DNA from: JAPLKX01 sp035530195
GTDB taxonomy: Bacteria > Hydrogenedentota > Hydrogenedentia > Hydrogenedentales > SLHB01
Direction of reading: 5' to 3'
NCBI GenBank assembly: GCA_035530195.1
Contig: DATKVG010000005.1
Location: forward strand, 1 to 54,399
Length of the DNA: 54,399 nt
The position numbers and the translations under genes were made by a program. Every line of letters begins with the position of its first letter. Position 1 is the first letter of the stretch. Under the pieces are notes generated by a model, which had not been told where the DNA came from, did not search any database, and was given only the letters and a program-made list of their open reading frames with translations. Positions 26,427 through 36,096 of this stretch are shown here, piece by piece.

Positions 26427-28817
26427 TCACCTTTGCGGTGCTTCAGGAATGGCAGCCAGTTCGGATTCCAGCTCGCGCCGTGCAGCCTCGCTGAACTTCA
26501 ACCTGCCCAGCACGTCCATTATGTGGGCGCGCGCCGCGGCGGGTCCAGCCGTGGCGACCAGGTGGCGAGCGTAGGCAATGTGCAGACGCCCGTCCGGCGC
26601 GCTCAGCAGGGCGGGCTTGAGCTTGCGGACGTCCTCGAAGAATTCGGCCAGCCGGTTTAATTCCGTGGCGCAGGCCTGGTACCGGCCCCAGGCATCGAGG
26701 AGATCCGGGTCGTTGTGGACCGCCTCCTTATACGCCGCACAGGCCCTTTTTCGATCACCCGTTCTGCCGTATGCGGCGCCAAGCCGCCAGTTGGTGCTGC
26801 CCAGGATGTTCCTGTACTTGTCGCGGTTGCGCTTCATCATGGTTATGGCGGACTGCAATGACTTGATGTAACCGGCAAAATCCCCCGTCCTTGCCGCCAA
26901 CTGCTCGTAAGACGACCACAATTCGGGGTCGGGCGGGCAAAACCGCGCCGCGGCCTGAAATTTATCCGCCGCCGCCTGAAAGTCTCCCGCCAGCACGTAG
27001 GTCTGGCCGATGCGCGTGTGCCCGAGGCTTTTGTTCTCGCCGCCGACTGCCAGCGCCTCGATGTAGTACGCCCGGCTTTGCTCGAGCAGATCGAGCCGTT
27101 GCGCATCATCCCGTGTTGAGGCTGCCCGCATCAGGGCCGCGGTGCCCAACACGTCGAGCGCCTGCGGGAGCGGCTTGCACAGGTCTAACGCGGCGCGCGC
27201 ATATTTCCCGGCCTGATCGTTGTCGCCACTGTTCACGAACAGTTGGGCGAGGTCAACGAGGGCGGGGAGATAGTGGGGATTTTTCAAGAGCGCCCGTTGC
27301 AGGCACGCGCTCGGATCGCCGCCTTTTTGGCGAGAGACAGCCACGGCGTGACCGAGCAGGTAGCTGATTTCCCAGTTCCATGGGGCAAGCTTTTCGGCGC
27401 GCTCCAGCATTTTCTGCGCGTGTTGGACATCGTCGCGGGCACTTTTCAGGAGCATGGCGGCGGTAAACGTCCGCACCGCAAGCAAACTGAAACACCCCGC
27501 AACCAGTACCAACCCCGCCGGCAGAAGCACGCGGCGCGCATTCGGGGATTTTTTCTGCCCCGTGCTTGTGGCGCGATCGAAAAGGCCGGCGACAACGGCA
27601 AACAGCGCGCCGGACGCCGGCACTTTGAAGTTAAACCCAAACAGGCTGTCGACGGACCATGCGAAGAAGAACGCCGCAAACATGAGGCCGAGGTTGCGGG
27701 CGGCGGGGTTTGGCGCGTGCCAGAAAAGAGTCGTTGAGCCAATCAGCATCGCGGCTATCATGGCCAGGAAGATTGCCGCGGCGGGCAGGCCCGCGCTGAC
27801 TGCCGCGTACAGGATTTCGCAGTGCGGGTGGTCGTTGATCATGTGGCGCCGCGCGAAATGCTCCTGCTCCATCGGCGTCCAAAACCGGGCGTTTTCGATC
27901 ACATAGTTGCCGGGGCCGTAACCCAGCAGCGGGTTTTCCGCAATCATCTTTGAAGCGCTGAAGTAAGAGTTGTAACGGAGCAGCAGCGACCCGTCGAGCG
28001 GCAGGCGCGGACCTGAGAACGCAAAAATGGCGACTATGATGAGAATGGCGGCGGCCAAGGGTATCGCGAGAAAAGATCGGACGGATCGGACGGATCGGTC
28101 GGATCTGGCACTTTTTCGTCTGGCCAGCACCAACAGCACCAGCGCAAAAACCGCCGCGGAGACGGCTGCCAGCAGGCCGGCCCGGTGATGGGTCAGGGCG
28201 AGATGAATCGCAAACACCGGCAACAACGCAAGGGCCACGCGCGATTTTTCCGCCGCGGCCAGATAGGCCGCCAACACGAGCGCCAGCACCAGCGTGTGGC
28301 CGGCGTAATTGGAGTTGCCGAACGTTGACGCCAGGTCTTTGGTTTCGGCCGGGTCGCTCAACGGCACGGAATTGAATCCCAGCCGCTGCATGAAGCCGAA
28401 CGCGGAAGCAATCGCCATTGAAATGCAGACGATCAGAAAAAGCCGACTCACCTGAACGCGGTCAGAATAAGCGCGGGATGCCGCCAGAAGAATAATGAAA
28501 AGTGAGACAAGCCGGCCGATCTCCGCCAGGCTGTTGCCCGGGTGGGTTGAAAGCAGGCCCGCAATCGCGTTGAACGCTACAAAAGCACCCAGCAACGGTA
28601 AAAGCAGGCCCGGCCGCGGCGCCTCGCTTTCTCGCAGGGCCTGCCACAGCAGCAAAACCGACAACACCAGGGCCGACAACGGCGCCAGCATGACTTTTAC
28701 GTCAAGCCCCGGCTGCGGCGTCCCCGGCCAGACTGCCAGCACCTGCAAGACCACCGTGATCCCAATAGCGGCTCGCAGGACTCGCTGTGTATCAAACGGA
28801 AGACGAGTTGCTATCAC
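26427..28817 (-). CDS. O-antigen ligase/polymerase-family protein with TPR region
   Basis: A 796-residue protein. About 11 membrane segments cover residues 10-430, with the family motif PLLGYGPGNYV and the conserved His-rich loop FARRHMINDHPHCEILYAAV. Residues about 445-780 contain several TPR-like repeats (LPALVDLAQLFVNSGDNDQAGKYARAAL; GHTRIGQTYVLAGDFQAAADKFQAAA; GAAYGRTGDRKRACAAYKEAV). Domain layout matches the gene at 15251. A short in-frame 9-bp repeat encodes R-S-(D/V) in a loop near residue 240. Middle gene of the minus operon DUF4139 gene, this gene, GT4. Confidence 0.87.
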   Translation of the reverse strand: MIATRLPFDTQRVLRAAIGITVVLQVLAVWPGTPQPGLDVKVMLAPLSALVLSVLLLWQALRESEAPRPGLLLPLLGAFVAFNAIAGLLSTHPGNSLAEIGRLVSLFIILLAASRAYSDRVQVSRLFLIVCISMAIASAFGFMQRLGFNSVPLSDPAETKDLASTFGNSNYAGHTLVLALVLAAYLAAAEKSRVALALLPVFAIHLALTHHRAGLLAAVSAAVFALVLLVLARRKSARSDRSVRSVRSFLAIPLAAAILIIVAIFAFSGPRLPLDGSLLLRYNSYFSASKMIAENPLLGYGPGNYVIENARFWTPMEQEHFARRHMINDHPHCEILYAAVSAGLPAAAIFLAMIAAMLIGSTTLFWHAPNPAARNLGLMFAAFFFAWSVDSLFGFNFKVPASGALFAVVAGLFDRATSTGQKKSPNARRVLLPAGLVLVAGCFSLLAVRTFTAAMLLKSARDDVQHAQKMLERAEKLAPWNWEISYLLGHAVAVSRQKGGDPSACLQRALLKNPHYLPALVDLAQLFVNSGDNDQAGKYARAALDLCKPLPQALDVLGTAALMRAASTRDDAQRLDLLEQSRAYYIEALAVGGENKSLGHTRIGQTYVLAGDFQAAADKFQAAARFCPPDPELWSSYEQLAARTGDFAGYIKSLQSAITMMKRNRDKYRNILGSTNWRLGAAYGRTGDRKRACAAYKEAVHNDPDLLDAWGRYQACATELNRLAEFFEDVRKLKPALLSAPDGRLHIAYARHLVATAGPAAARAHIMDVLGRLKFSEAARRELESELAAIPEAPQR
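28074..28106. repeat. In-frame 9-bp tandem repeat
   Basis: About three and a half copies of a GGATCGGAC-type unit within the polymerase gene. It encodes repeated R-S-(D/V) triplets in a cytoplasmic loop; copy changes would keep the frame. Confidence 0.7.
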
Positions 28818-28844
28818 GGCTCGTCCTGCCGCGCGGCACGGCCC

Positions 28845-30365
28845 CTACCACGAGTAATGGACAACATAGCTGACGGTTTTTTCCTCTCCGGGAGGCACGT
28901 TGACGCGGAACTCTATAGCGCGGCTGTCTGTCTTGGTGAAAGGATCCGATGGTTCCCTGATTTCCCACGTGGTGTGGCGGTACATGTGCTCGACGACGCG
29001 GATCTCGACCGGCTGATCCTTGTGGTTGCGCAACTTGATCTGGAATGACTCATCCATGAAATGCTGGTCGACAATCGACACGAAGTTCGTCCGCGTCCGT
29101 TCCCCCACGAGGTCGAACGCGCTGCCGGTGTAGATCTTCAGTGTTTCGTCCTTTGCCGTATGTTTTATCGTGTTCTCGCCGGTGAACTCGAGTTGCCCGT
29201 CCTCGTCCCGCTGATAGAAGCGTGTCCGGCCCGCTGGCAGGGGAATGCCAAGCCCGTTTTCCGCCGTATTCTTGATCTCGCGCATCACCCACACGCTCGT
29301 CTGCGACTGCGTGCCGTATTCGCGGTCTTGGATGAGGTTTTCAGTCGAGTAGCCCTGGTAGTAGCGGTTCGGGTCGATCTTCACGCCGTCGTACACGAAA
29401 AGCTTCTCCGATTTCACGCCGTCCGCCCGCACCATCTCAACCTGCTTCGTTTCCCGGTCGAGCAAGGTTGTCGGCCGCTGGATTGTGTAGAGATGATATT
29501 CGTCAAACGCCTTTTCAGTAACCGGCGGCATCATGCCTCCCATGCCGCCCCCCATGCCCCCGTACCCGGCCGTCCCCTGCATGTCGGGTCGCCGGATTTT
29601 GCTGACTTCGCCCGCCATCAGTTTGATACGCGCATCGGCGAAGCTCTTGCCGGACTGGTTGTCCACCGTCACCCAGCCCACCACGTCCAGCGCCTCATCT
29701 TTGTCCGTCCCAACAAGGTTGTAGCTGGCTTCCCAGTTCATCCCGCCCGTGACGTAGCTGAATTCCGCGTCCAAAGGCCCCGCCGCCTCGCTCATCAGGC
29801 TCCACGACAGCGTCGGCTTGAGGATCGTATCGTCTGGTATCGACGGAAACACCGGTTTTCCCGGAAGCCCGAACCGCAGCGTCCCGTCGGGCATCTGAAC
29901 CAAAGGTTCGCTGCCCTGCCCGTACGCCCGGGCCTGCTGCATCATCGCATACTCCCTACCATACCGGTTCATGGCGCTCGGGTGCGGCGCATACGCGCTT
30001 CGGACGATTTTCGCCGACACGATATCTTCGCGACCCTCCCGGCTGATAACGAAATCGATGGTCTTGCCTTCGTTCAACTGAAGCAGCAAGCCTTCCGAAA
30101 GAGGATCTGCCCGGTAGTTTTGCTCGACTATCTGCAGGTCGCGTTGGCCCGCGGGATCGCGCAGAATCACCGAATCCGGCTCAAGATGGGCCGTCGTGTC
30201 CGAAACCGATACCTGGTTCAGCCCCTGCTGAAGATCCAGGTGAATCATCTCGCGCACCACGGCAAAAGACTGATTGTAAATGGTCAAGGCGGGTTCCGCG
30301 GCCCAGGCCTCCAAGGCCGGGACACACGCGGCAAACAAAGCAACAAACACGGTCATGGTTCTCAT
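28845..30365 (-). CDS. Secreted DUF4139-domain protein
   Basis: A 506-residue protein with a signal peptide (MRTMTVFVALFAACVPALEAWA). The N-terminal part is a beta-rich domain (LTIYNQSFAVVREMIHLDLQ; HLEPDSVILRDP) and the C-terminal part shows the DUF4139 pattern (SYNLVGTDKDEALDVVGWVTVDNQSGKSF; MREIKNTAENGLGIPLPAGR; VSYVVHYSW at the end). A Gly/Met-rich linker (YGGMGGGMGGMMPP) lies near residue 265. DUF4139 has no settled function. It is the first gene of the operon with a Wzy-like protein and a GT, divergent from the initiating sugar transferase. Confidence 0.85.
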   Translation of the reverse strand: MRTMTVFVALFAACVPALEAWAAEPALTIYNQSFAVVREMIHLDLQQGLNQVSVSDTTAHLEPDSVILRDPAGQRDLQIVEQNYRADPLSEGLLLQLNEGKTIDFVISREGREDIVSAKIVRSAYAPHPSAMNRYGREYAMMQQARAYGQGSEPLVQMPDGTLRFGLPGKPVFPSIPDDTILKPTLSWSLMSEAAGPLDAEFSYVTGGMNWEASYNLVGTDKDEALDVVGWVTVDNQSGKSFADARIKLMAGEVSKIRRPDMQGTAGYGGMGGGMGGMMPPVTEKAFDEYHLYTIQRPTTLLDRETKQVEMVRADGVKSEKLFVYDGVKIDPNRYYQGYSTENLIQDREYGTQSQTSVWVMREIKNTAENGLGIPLPAGRTRFYQRDEDGQLEFTGENTIKHTAKDETLKIYTGSAFDLVGERTRTNFVSIVDQHFMDESFQIKLRNHKDQPVEIRVVEHMYRHTTWEIREPSDPFTKTDSRAIEFRVNVPPGEEKTVSYVVHYSW

Positions 30366-30491
30366 TTTCCCTGTCCTCCGAGTTCGGCTTCTTCACCCAG
30401 CCGCCCACGCGCGCGGCCCCTGCATACTGACAAAAACACCTTCATGAAGCAAGTGCCATAGACCACAGCAACTGGCGCCGATTTTCAAAAA

Positions 30492-32009
30492 ATGCCGGAA
30501 AACGTTATAGTTACAGCGGTGGCGGAGCGGCTGCCTGAATCTGTCTCTCGTGAGAAAGGCCAGCCAGTCCAATTCTTGTTAGTGATGGATTCGTCAATGA
30601 GCAGACTGGAAGACGTTGTAGAATCGGCCCGCGCGCCCGACGTTGCCACACCCCGCAGAACGAGTGCGGTGTCGGAAATCATATTGGCGTCAACGGATTT
30701 CGGTGTCTGCTCGTGTCTGGTGCTGGCTGCCCTCTGGCTGCGTTTCTGGGGAAACGTGCCAGCCCAGCACGAGGTGCCATATCTGCTCGCGCTGCCCGCG
30801 CTCGCCGCCTGGCAGGTGTTTGCGGCGAAAATCTTCGGCCTCTACGATTTCCGGCACAAGCTCGAGGCGGTGGATCATATATTCGGCGCATTGGGCGCGG
30901 CCGTGTTCGGCGTGGGGCCGGGATACATTTTCCTGGTGCTTTTTCGCCTGTACTACGCGCCGTGGTTCGAGCAGTCGCGCCTGGTCACGCTGCTGGTGTT
31001 TGTGCTGACGTCGGCGTGGTTTGGGGCGTCGCGCATCGCGCTGCTGGCATGGCTCCGCGTACGGGGGTACGAGATCCGGGTGGCGCTGGTGGGCCGGCTT
31101 GCCAAATGCCGGCAGTTGGCGGACGAAATCGCGGCGTACGCCCCGCGGCTCGTGAAACTGGCCGGCATCGCGCCCGTCGAACAGACCGCATCGGGCGACG
31201 ACATCATCGGCCATACCGGCGAATTGAACCAACTGGTGCGCCGCGAGCGGATTGACGAACTCGTTTTGGTTGGCGCCGACGTGTCCCAGCACCAGTTGCG
31301 CGAACTCCTCGCCGAGTGCGAGCAAAGCCGGGCCGAAGTGTTCATCTACCCCGACCTCGATCTCGCCATCCTTGCCCACACCAATGTCACCAACATTGCG
31401 GGGCTTCCGTTGATCCCGCTCGAACCGTTCTTTGCCACAAGCCCATACCGGTTTCTGAAACGCCTCATCGACGTGGTGGCGGCTGTGTTCCTGTTGGTCG
31501 TGACGCTGCCGTTGGCCGCCCTGGCGGCGCTGGCCATCAAGCTCGACTCGGGGGGCCCGGTTCTTTTCAGCCAGCCGCGCGTCGGCCTCGATGGCCGCGA
31601 GTTCCGCGTCTACAAGTTTCGCACCATGATCGTCGATGCCGAGGCGGACAGCGGGCCCGTGCTGGCGACGCGGCAGGACCCGCGGGTCACGCGCGCCGGC
31701 AGGATCCTGCGTCGGTGGCGCATCGACGAGATCCCGCAGTTCTGGAACGTGCTGCGCGGGGACATGAGCCTCGTTGGCCCGCGGCCCGAGCGGCGCGAGT
31801 TCGTCGAGGAGTTCGTGAAAGAAACACCCCTCTACGACCGGCGGTTTCTGGTGCGCCCGGGCATGACGGGTCTTGCCCAGGTCAACGGCCGGTACGACAC
31901 CGATTACACCCACAAAATCCGTTACGACCTCATCTACATCAATAGCCTGTCTCTGGCTACCGACCTGCGCATCCTGGTGCTGACCGTCCGCGCGATCCTG
32001 GCGGGGTAA
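30492..32009 (+). CDS. Initiating polyprenyl-phosphate sugar transferase
   Basis: A 505-residue protein of the WbaP/CpsE-like class. About four membrane helices (residues 50-180) are followed by a nucleotide-binding-like central domain (EIRVALVGRLAKCRQLADEI) and a C-terminal bacterial sugar-transferase domain, with KRLIDVVAAVFLLVVTLPLA, then FRVYKFRTM, RRWRIDEIPQFWNVLRGDMS and GPRPE. It loads the first sugar phosphate onto undecaprenyl phosphate. No clear ribosome binding site precedes the ATG at 30492; the ATG at 30585 is an alternative start. It is followed after 9 bases by a flippase gene. Confidence 0.92.
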   Translation: MPENVIVTAVAERLPESVSREKGQPVQFLLVMDSSMSRLEDVVESARAPDVATPRRTSAVSEIILASTDFGVCSCLVLAALWLRFWGNVPAQHEVPYLLALPALAAWQVFAAKIFGLYDFRHKLEAVDHIFGALGAAVFGVGPGYIFLVLFRLYYAPWFEQSRLVTLLVFVLTSAWFGASRIALLAWLRVRGYEIRVALVGRLAKCRQLADEIAAYAPRLVKLAGIAPVEQTASGDDIIGHTGELNQLVRRERIDELVLVGADVSQHQLRELLAECEQSRAEVFIYPDLDLAILAHTNVTNIAGLPLIPLEPFFATSPYRFLKRLIDVVAAVFLLVVTLPLAALAALAIKLDSGGPVLFSQPRVGLDGREFRVYKFRTMIVDAEADSGPVLATRQDPRVTRAGRILRRWRIDEIPQFWNVLRGDMSLVGPRPERREFVEEFVKETPLYDRRFLVRPGMTGLAQVNGRYDTDYTHKIRYDLIYINSLSLATDLRILVLTVRAILAG

Positions 32010-32018
32010 GGGGGCGCT

Positions 32019-33527
32019 TTGGCGGAACAGACCCGATCGAGCGACCTCGGCAGGCACGGACGAAACATCTCTTGGCTGCTGATTGTCGACGCGGTCTGGA
32101 AAATCCCATCGGTTTTCTATTTTGCCTATATTTTCGAGAAGCTGACCAAAGCCGAGAACGAACTCTACACGCTGTTCATTTCGGTGCTGCCGATGGTGAT
32201 GGTGATTAACGCCTTCGGATTTCAGGACGTCGTCAAACGGGAGGTCGCCAAACGGCGGGAGGCCGTCCACCGCCTGATGGGCTCGGCGCTGCTGGCTCAG
32301 GTTGTCTTGTTTGCGGCGGGGACGGCGGCGACGTGGCTGATCGCGTTCGCCGTGGGCGTTTCGCCGGAGATGCGCCGGCTGGTGTTGCTGTGGCCGGTGG
32401 CCGGATTTCTGGCGTCGGCGGTCGAGATGCACAACTCCCTGTTAGCCGCCCACGAACGGTTCAGAGAACTGAGCTTGATCACCGTGCTGACGCGGATGAT
32501 CACCGTCGCCGGGGCGCTGGGCCTCCTGTACGCGGGCTTCCGGGTGAACGCGCTGGTGGCGTATGTCACCGGCATGTACGTGATCCAGTTGGCGATGAGC
32601 TACTCCGTGTTCCGCATCAAATGCGGCGGCTACCGGTTCGGCGCCACCCTCGATGCGGTTCGCTACCTGTTTCGCGAAGGCTTGACCATGGCCGTCGGGC
32701 GGGTCGCCGCCACCAGTTATTACCAGCTCGACCTGCCCGCAATACGCCTCTTCGGGAGCCAGGCCATGGCGATCGAGTACGCCGTCGGCCCCCGGTTCTT
32801 CGTCCTGTTGACCACCCTGCCCAACACGCTCGAAAGCATCTTTTTCCCGATCCTGAGCCGGAAAACGTCTCCCGGCAACGACAGTTCGGGTTTCGCGATC
32901 GAGCGGTTTGTCAAACTGACGTGGCTGGTGGCGCTCCCGATGGCGGTGGGAATGACGGTCGTCGGCGATGACATCGTGCGGACGCTGGCGGGCGAACAGT
33001 ACCTGAACGGCGTGCCCGTGGTGGTCATGTTTACGTGGGTGGTCGCCCTGGCCATGCTCGACCGCGTGGCGGTCGTCTATCTGCGTGCGGCGGGCCGGCA
33101 AGGCGCCGTGATGTGGATTTACGCCGCGGCCCTGACGGCCAAATTGGCGCTGTGCATCCCCGCCATCTGGTTCTGGGGCATCAACGGCATGCTCATCGTC
33201 AGCGTAGCCTGCTCCGCCGCCATAACGCTCTATATTCTTGCCGCTATGCACGCCCTGATACCCACCGTACATCTGCGGACGGTGCTGGCGCTCGGACTTC
33301 GGCCCGCCGCCGCGGCATTGCTTATGGCAGGTGGGCTGTGGGTGTGCGACATCTTGCATTTGTTCTCCGGCGTGTCTCATCCGGTCTTCGTCACGGTGCC
33401 CTTGGGAGCGGTTTTGTACGGCCTGTCGATCGTGTTGCTCGGTGCGCTGGACGAGTTTGATTGGCAATTCCTGGCAAAGACGCTCAAGATTGACCGCGCT
33501 CCCGCGAGCCCCGAGGCGAAAACATGA
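32019..33527 (+). CDS. Polysaccharide flippase, second copy (Wzx-like)
   Basis: A 502-residue multi-pass membrane protein of the MOP/oligosaccharide flippase group, with about 12-14 hydrophobic segments. The start is a TTG at 32019, chosen because a purine-rich GGGGTAAGGGGG lies just upstream and the next Met would lose the N-terminal amphipathic start. It lies between the initiating transferase and a GT4 gene, with a 4-base overlap to the latter. With the flippase at 12604 the locus has two exporters, so two different repeat units are possible. Confidence 0.88.
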   Translation: MAEQTRSSDLGRHGRNISWLLIVDAVWKIPSVFYFAYIFEKLTKAENELYTLFISVLPMVMVINAFGFQDVVKREVAKRREAVHRLMGSALLAQVVLFAAGTAATWLIAFAVGVSPEMRRLVLLWPVAGFLASAVEMHNSLLAAHERFRELSLITVLTRMITVAGALGLLYAGFRVNALVAYVTGMYVIQLAMSYSVFRIKCGGYRFGATLDAVRYLFREGLTMAVGRVAATSYYQLDLPAIRLFGSQAMAIEYAVGPRFFVLLTTLPNTLESIFFPILSRKTSPGNDSSGFAIERFVKLTWLVALPMAVGMTVVGDDIVRTLAGEQYLNGVPVVVMFTWVVALAMLDRVAVVYLRAAGRQGAVMWIYAAALTAKLALCIPAIWFWGINGMLIVSVACSAAITLYILAAMHALIPTVHLRTVLALGLRPAAAALLMAGGLWVCDILHLFSGVSHPVFVTVPLGAVLYGLSIVLLGALDEFDWQFLAKTLKIDRAPASPEAKT

Positions 33528-34720
33528 TGCCCGACAACCCGCGCGTCCTGATGCTGATCGATACCTACCCCGGTTCCGCTGTTTTGTCTGACTACAGCGG
33601 CGAGGCCAACCAACTGCGGGCGCTTTCCCCACGGCTGCAGGCGGCCGGCGTCGAGGTTCGGGTGCTGACATCGAATGTGGCGCGGCGCGACGCGGAGGAC
33701 GAGGTGGACGGCGTTCGCGTGATTCGGCTGGCGGCGCCGGAACACGGGCGTGCGACACGGTTTGCCCAGCGTGTGCCGATGTGGTTGCTGCGCCACCGCC
33801 GGGAGTGGGACATCGTCCATATTCATAGCACGGCGCGATCGGCGCTCGCGGCGCTCGCGGCTACACGCGTACTCGGCAAGAAAAGCCTGCTGAAGTTCAC
33901 GCTCATGGGTTCCGACGACGCGATCACCGTGCGCGAGTCGAGGTTGAGCGGCATCAAGATGAGGCTGCTCCGCCTGGCCGACGCTTACGCCGCGCCGTCG
34001 ACGGCGCTGGCCGAGTCGGTGTCGGCGGCCGGGTTGCCCGCGGATCGCGTGGCGCGAATACCCAACGGCGCCGATTTGAACAAGTTTGCGCCGCCCACGG
34101 AAGATGAAAGAGCGCGACTCCGAAACGATCTGCTGGAACAATTCCAGTGGCTGCACGACGCTCTGATCGCGCTCTTCGTTGGCGCCATCGAGCCGCGAAA
34201 AGGCATCGATACGCTCGCCCGGGCGTGGCCGGACGTGGCCAGGCGAGTGCCGCGGGCGCGGCTGCTGCTCGTCGGGCCGCGTGATGGGGCGCGGGCCGAA
34301 ACCGCGGCCCAGTTCGAGAATGACCTGCGCGACGCAGGCGTGGCGGAAACGGCCGCGCTGGCCGGATTCAGCGACCGCCCCGAGGATTTTTACAGAGCGG
34401 CGGACCTGTTTGTGTTCCCATCGCGCGGCGAAGGGCTTCCCAGCGCCCTGATCGAGGCCCATGCCGCCGGCCTGCCCTCCGTGGCCGCGCAAATTAACGG
34501 CATTATCGAGGACATCATTGACGAGGGGAAGACGGGGCTGATCGTGCCGCAAGACGACCCCGCCCAACTCTCCCGCGCGCTCGTCGCTCTTCTGGAAGAC
34601 GACGCGCGGCGCCTGCGGATGGGGCTGGCCGCACGAGCGCGGGCCGAGCAATGCTTCTCGATCGACCACGTCGCGCGGCGGTACGTCGACCTGTACGCGA
34701 AACTGCTCTCGCGCGGCTGA
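33524..34720 (+). CDS. GT4-type glycosyltransferase
   Basis: A 398-residue GT-B protein. Visible are the N-terminal YSGEANQLRALSPRLQAAGV, RRHREWDIVHIHSTARSALA, the GAIEPRKGIDTLARAW segment and the retaining-GT4 motif (LFVFPSRGEGLPSALIEAHAAG), with the E-x7-E pair. It overlaps the flippase by 4 bases (ATGA). Likely adds a sugar to the repeat unit built on the lipid carrier. Confidence 0.93.
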   Translation: MMPDNPRVLMLIDTYPGSAVLSDYSGEANQLRALSPRLQAAGVEVRVLTSNVARRDAEDEVDGVRVIRLAAPEHGRATRFAQRVPMWLLRHRREWDIVHIHSTARSALAALAATRVLGKKSLLKFTLMGSDDAITVRESRLSGIKMRLLRLADAYAAPSTALAESVSAAGLPADRVARIPNGADLNKFAPPTEDERARLRNDLLEQFQWLHDALIALFVGAIEPRKGIDTLARAWPDVARRVPRARLLLVGPRDGARAETAAQFENDLRDAGVAETAALAGFSDRPEDFYRAADLFVFPSRGEGLPSALIEAHAAGLPSVAAQINGIIEDIIDEGKTGLIVPQDDPAQLSRALVALLEDDARRLRMGLAARARAEQCFSIDHVARRYVDLYAKLLSRG

Positions 34721-34725
34721 GCTCG

Positions 34726-35931
34726 CTACACCGCCAGTTTCTTCAGCTTCGCGTCGACAATTTCCAGCCCCAGCCCCGGTTTCGACGGCACGCGCATCAT
34801 GCCGTTCTCGACAACTGGAGCCTCGACGAAAACCTCGTCCAGTCCGCGTTTTGCGCCGCCGTACTCCTGGGGCCGGTCGGCGTTGGGGATTGCGGCGCAG
34901 ATGTGGATGTTGGCGACCGTGCCGATGGTCGGCTGGGTTTGATGTGGCACGAACATCTTGTTGAACGCCGAGCCGAGCGTGGCGATCTTCCAGCACTCGC
35001 TGATGCCCGCGCATTTCACCACGTCCGGCTGGATAATGTCGATCTTGCCCTCGAGGATGAGGTCGCGAAACTGCCAGCGGGTGTACTCGTGCTCGCCCGC
35101 AGCAACCGGCACGTCGAGCGCGTCGGCCACTTGCGCCAGCCCCGCGTAGTCGAACTGGGCCACCGGCTCTTCGTAATGGGAGATGCCCAGTTCCTCGAAC
35201 TTGCGCCCCTGCCGGATGGCTGTCGATACCGAATAGCCGTTGTTGGCATCGAAACCCACCGGTATGCCATCGCCCGTGACGGCTTTGACCTGGCGGAACA
35301 TCTCGAGATCTTTCTCGGGATCCCGGTCCTGCCGCATCGGCCCCCAGTCCATCCGGATCTTAACCGCCTTGAAGCCCCGTTCCAAAGCGTCTTCGACCCG
35401 CTTGACCATCCTTTCGGGCTGGATGTTGCCGCCGCCGCCGATGCTGGCGTAAAGCTGGACCACATCCCGGTAGCAACCGCCCAGCAGCATGTGGATCGGC
35501 TGCCCCGTAACCTTCCCGAGGATGTCCCACAACGCGATGTCGACCCCGGCGATAGCCTCGGGTTGCGCGCCTTGCGGGCCGAGTTTGTACGTCTTGAACA
35601 TCATCTTGTTCCACAGGACGTCGATGCCAAGCGGGTTTTGATCGATGAGGAGCGGGCGCAAGGCCGTGTTCACGAACCCCGCCACCACGACCGTATTCAT
35701 GGGGCTGCACTCGCCGATACCGACAACCCCCGCGTCCGTGAATACCTGGACGATGACCGTGCCGGTCTTCAGCGGTGTCGCCTTGACGTCGCTGATCTTG
35801 ATTGGCTTCTGATCAGCGGTTGCGGCGCTGATTGCGCTCCGGCCGGCCACTCCCCGAGCGGCGACCGCGGCAACGGCCCCGACACCGGCGGTTTTCAGCA
35901 TAGCGCGGCGCGACAGGTTACAGCTTTTCAT
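34726..35931 (-). CDS. Exported enolase-superfamily protein (mandelate racemase type)
   Basis: A 401-residue protein with a twin-arginine-like signal (NLSRRAMLKTAGVGAVAAVA). Motifs: KAVKIRMDWG (lysine with K-x-R rather than the K-x-K of the two island paralogues), FDANNGYS, YEEPVAQFD, AAGEHEYT and VPHQTQPTIG. The residues suggest an acid-sugar dehydratase-like activity, but the substrate cannot be read from sequence. I took the ATG at 35931, since the frame continues upstream through the 21-bp repeats without sense. It ends 5 bases after the stop of the convergent GT gene and is divergent from the propeller gene at 36097. Confidence 0.9.
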   Translation of the reverse strand: MKSCNLSRRAMLKTAGVGAVAAVAARGVAGRSAISAATADQKPIKISDVKATPLKTGTVIVQVFTDAGVVGIGECSPMNTVVVAGFVNTALRPLLIDQNPLGIDVLWNKMMFKTYKLGPQGAQPEAIAGVDIALWDILGKVTGQPIHMLLGGCYRDVVQLYASIGGGGNIQPERMVKRVEDALERGFKAVKIRMDWGPMRQDRDPEKDLEMFRQVKAVTGDGIPVGFDANNGYSVSTAIRQGRKFEELGISHYEEPVAQFDYAGLAQVADALDVPVAAGEHEYTRWQFRDLILEGKIDIIQPDVVKCAGISECWKIATLGSAFNKMFVPHQTQPTIGTVANIHICAAIPNADRPQEYGGAKRGLDEVFVEAPVVENGMMRVPSKPGLGLEIVDAKLKKLAV

Positions 35932-36001
35932 GAGGCTCCTCCTCAGCTTGATTGACGGGACTGCGGGCGCTACTGTAAATGAATAAGAAGGTGCCCGCGC
36001 G

Positions 36002-36064
36002 CGTATTGACTTTGTAGCCAAACGTATTGGCTTCGTAGCCAAACGTATTGGCATTGTAGCCAAA
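36002..36064. promoter_or_regulatory. Three 21-bp direct repeats with internal dyad
   Basis: Units at 36002-36022, 36023-36043 and 36044-36064, of the form CGTATTGGCTTCGTAGCCAAA. Units 2 and 3 contain the dyad TTGGC...GCCAA. They fill the region between divergent genes, 33 bases before the propeller gene ATG. The layout fits operator sites for a dimeric regulator, one site every two helical turns. No regulator gene is linked. Confidence 0.7.
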
Positions 36065-36096
36065 CCGGCGGCCCAATCAAAAAAAGGAGCGGGACC

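Noticed and set aside
29061..30461. 466-codon plus-strand frame over the DUF4139 gene
   Set aside because: Arg/His-rich shadow of a gene with a signal peptide and domain pattern.
30690..33758. Long minus-strand frames opposite the sugar transferase and flippase
   Set aside because: Rich in Arg, Gln and His, lacking domains, and opposed to two confident membrane-protein genes.
33377..35014. 545-codon minus-strand frame over the GT4 gene
   Set aside because: Shadow frame; the plus-strand GT4 motifs are clear.
36002..36064. Coding repeat of a longer enolase-type protein
   Set aside because: The minus frame continues upstream through the 21-bp repeats, but the twin-arginine signal at 35931 marks the start.
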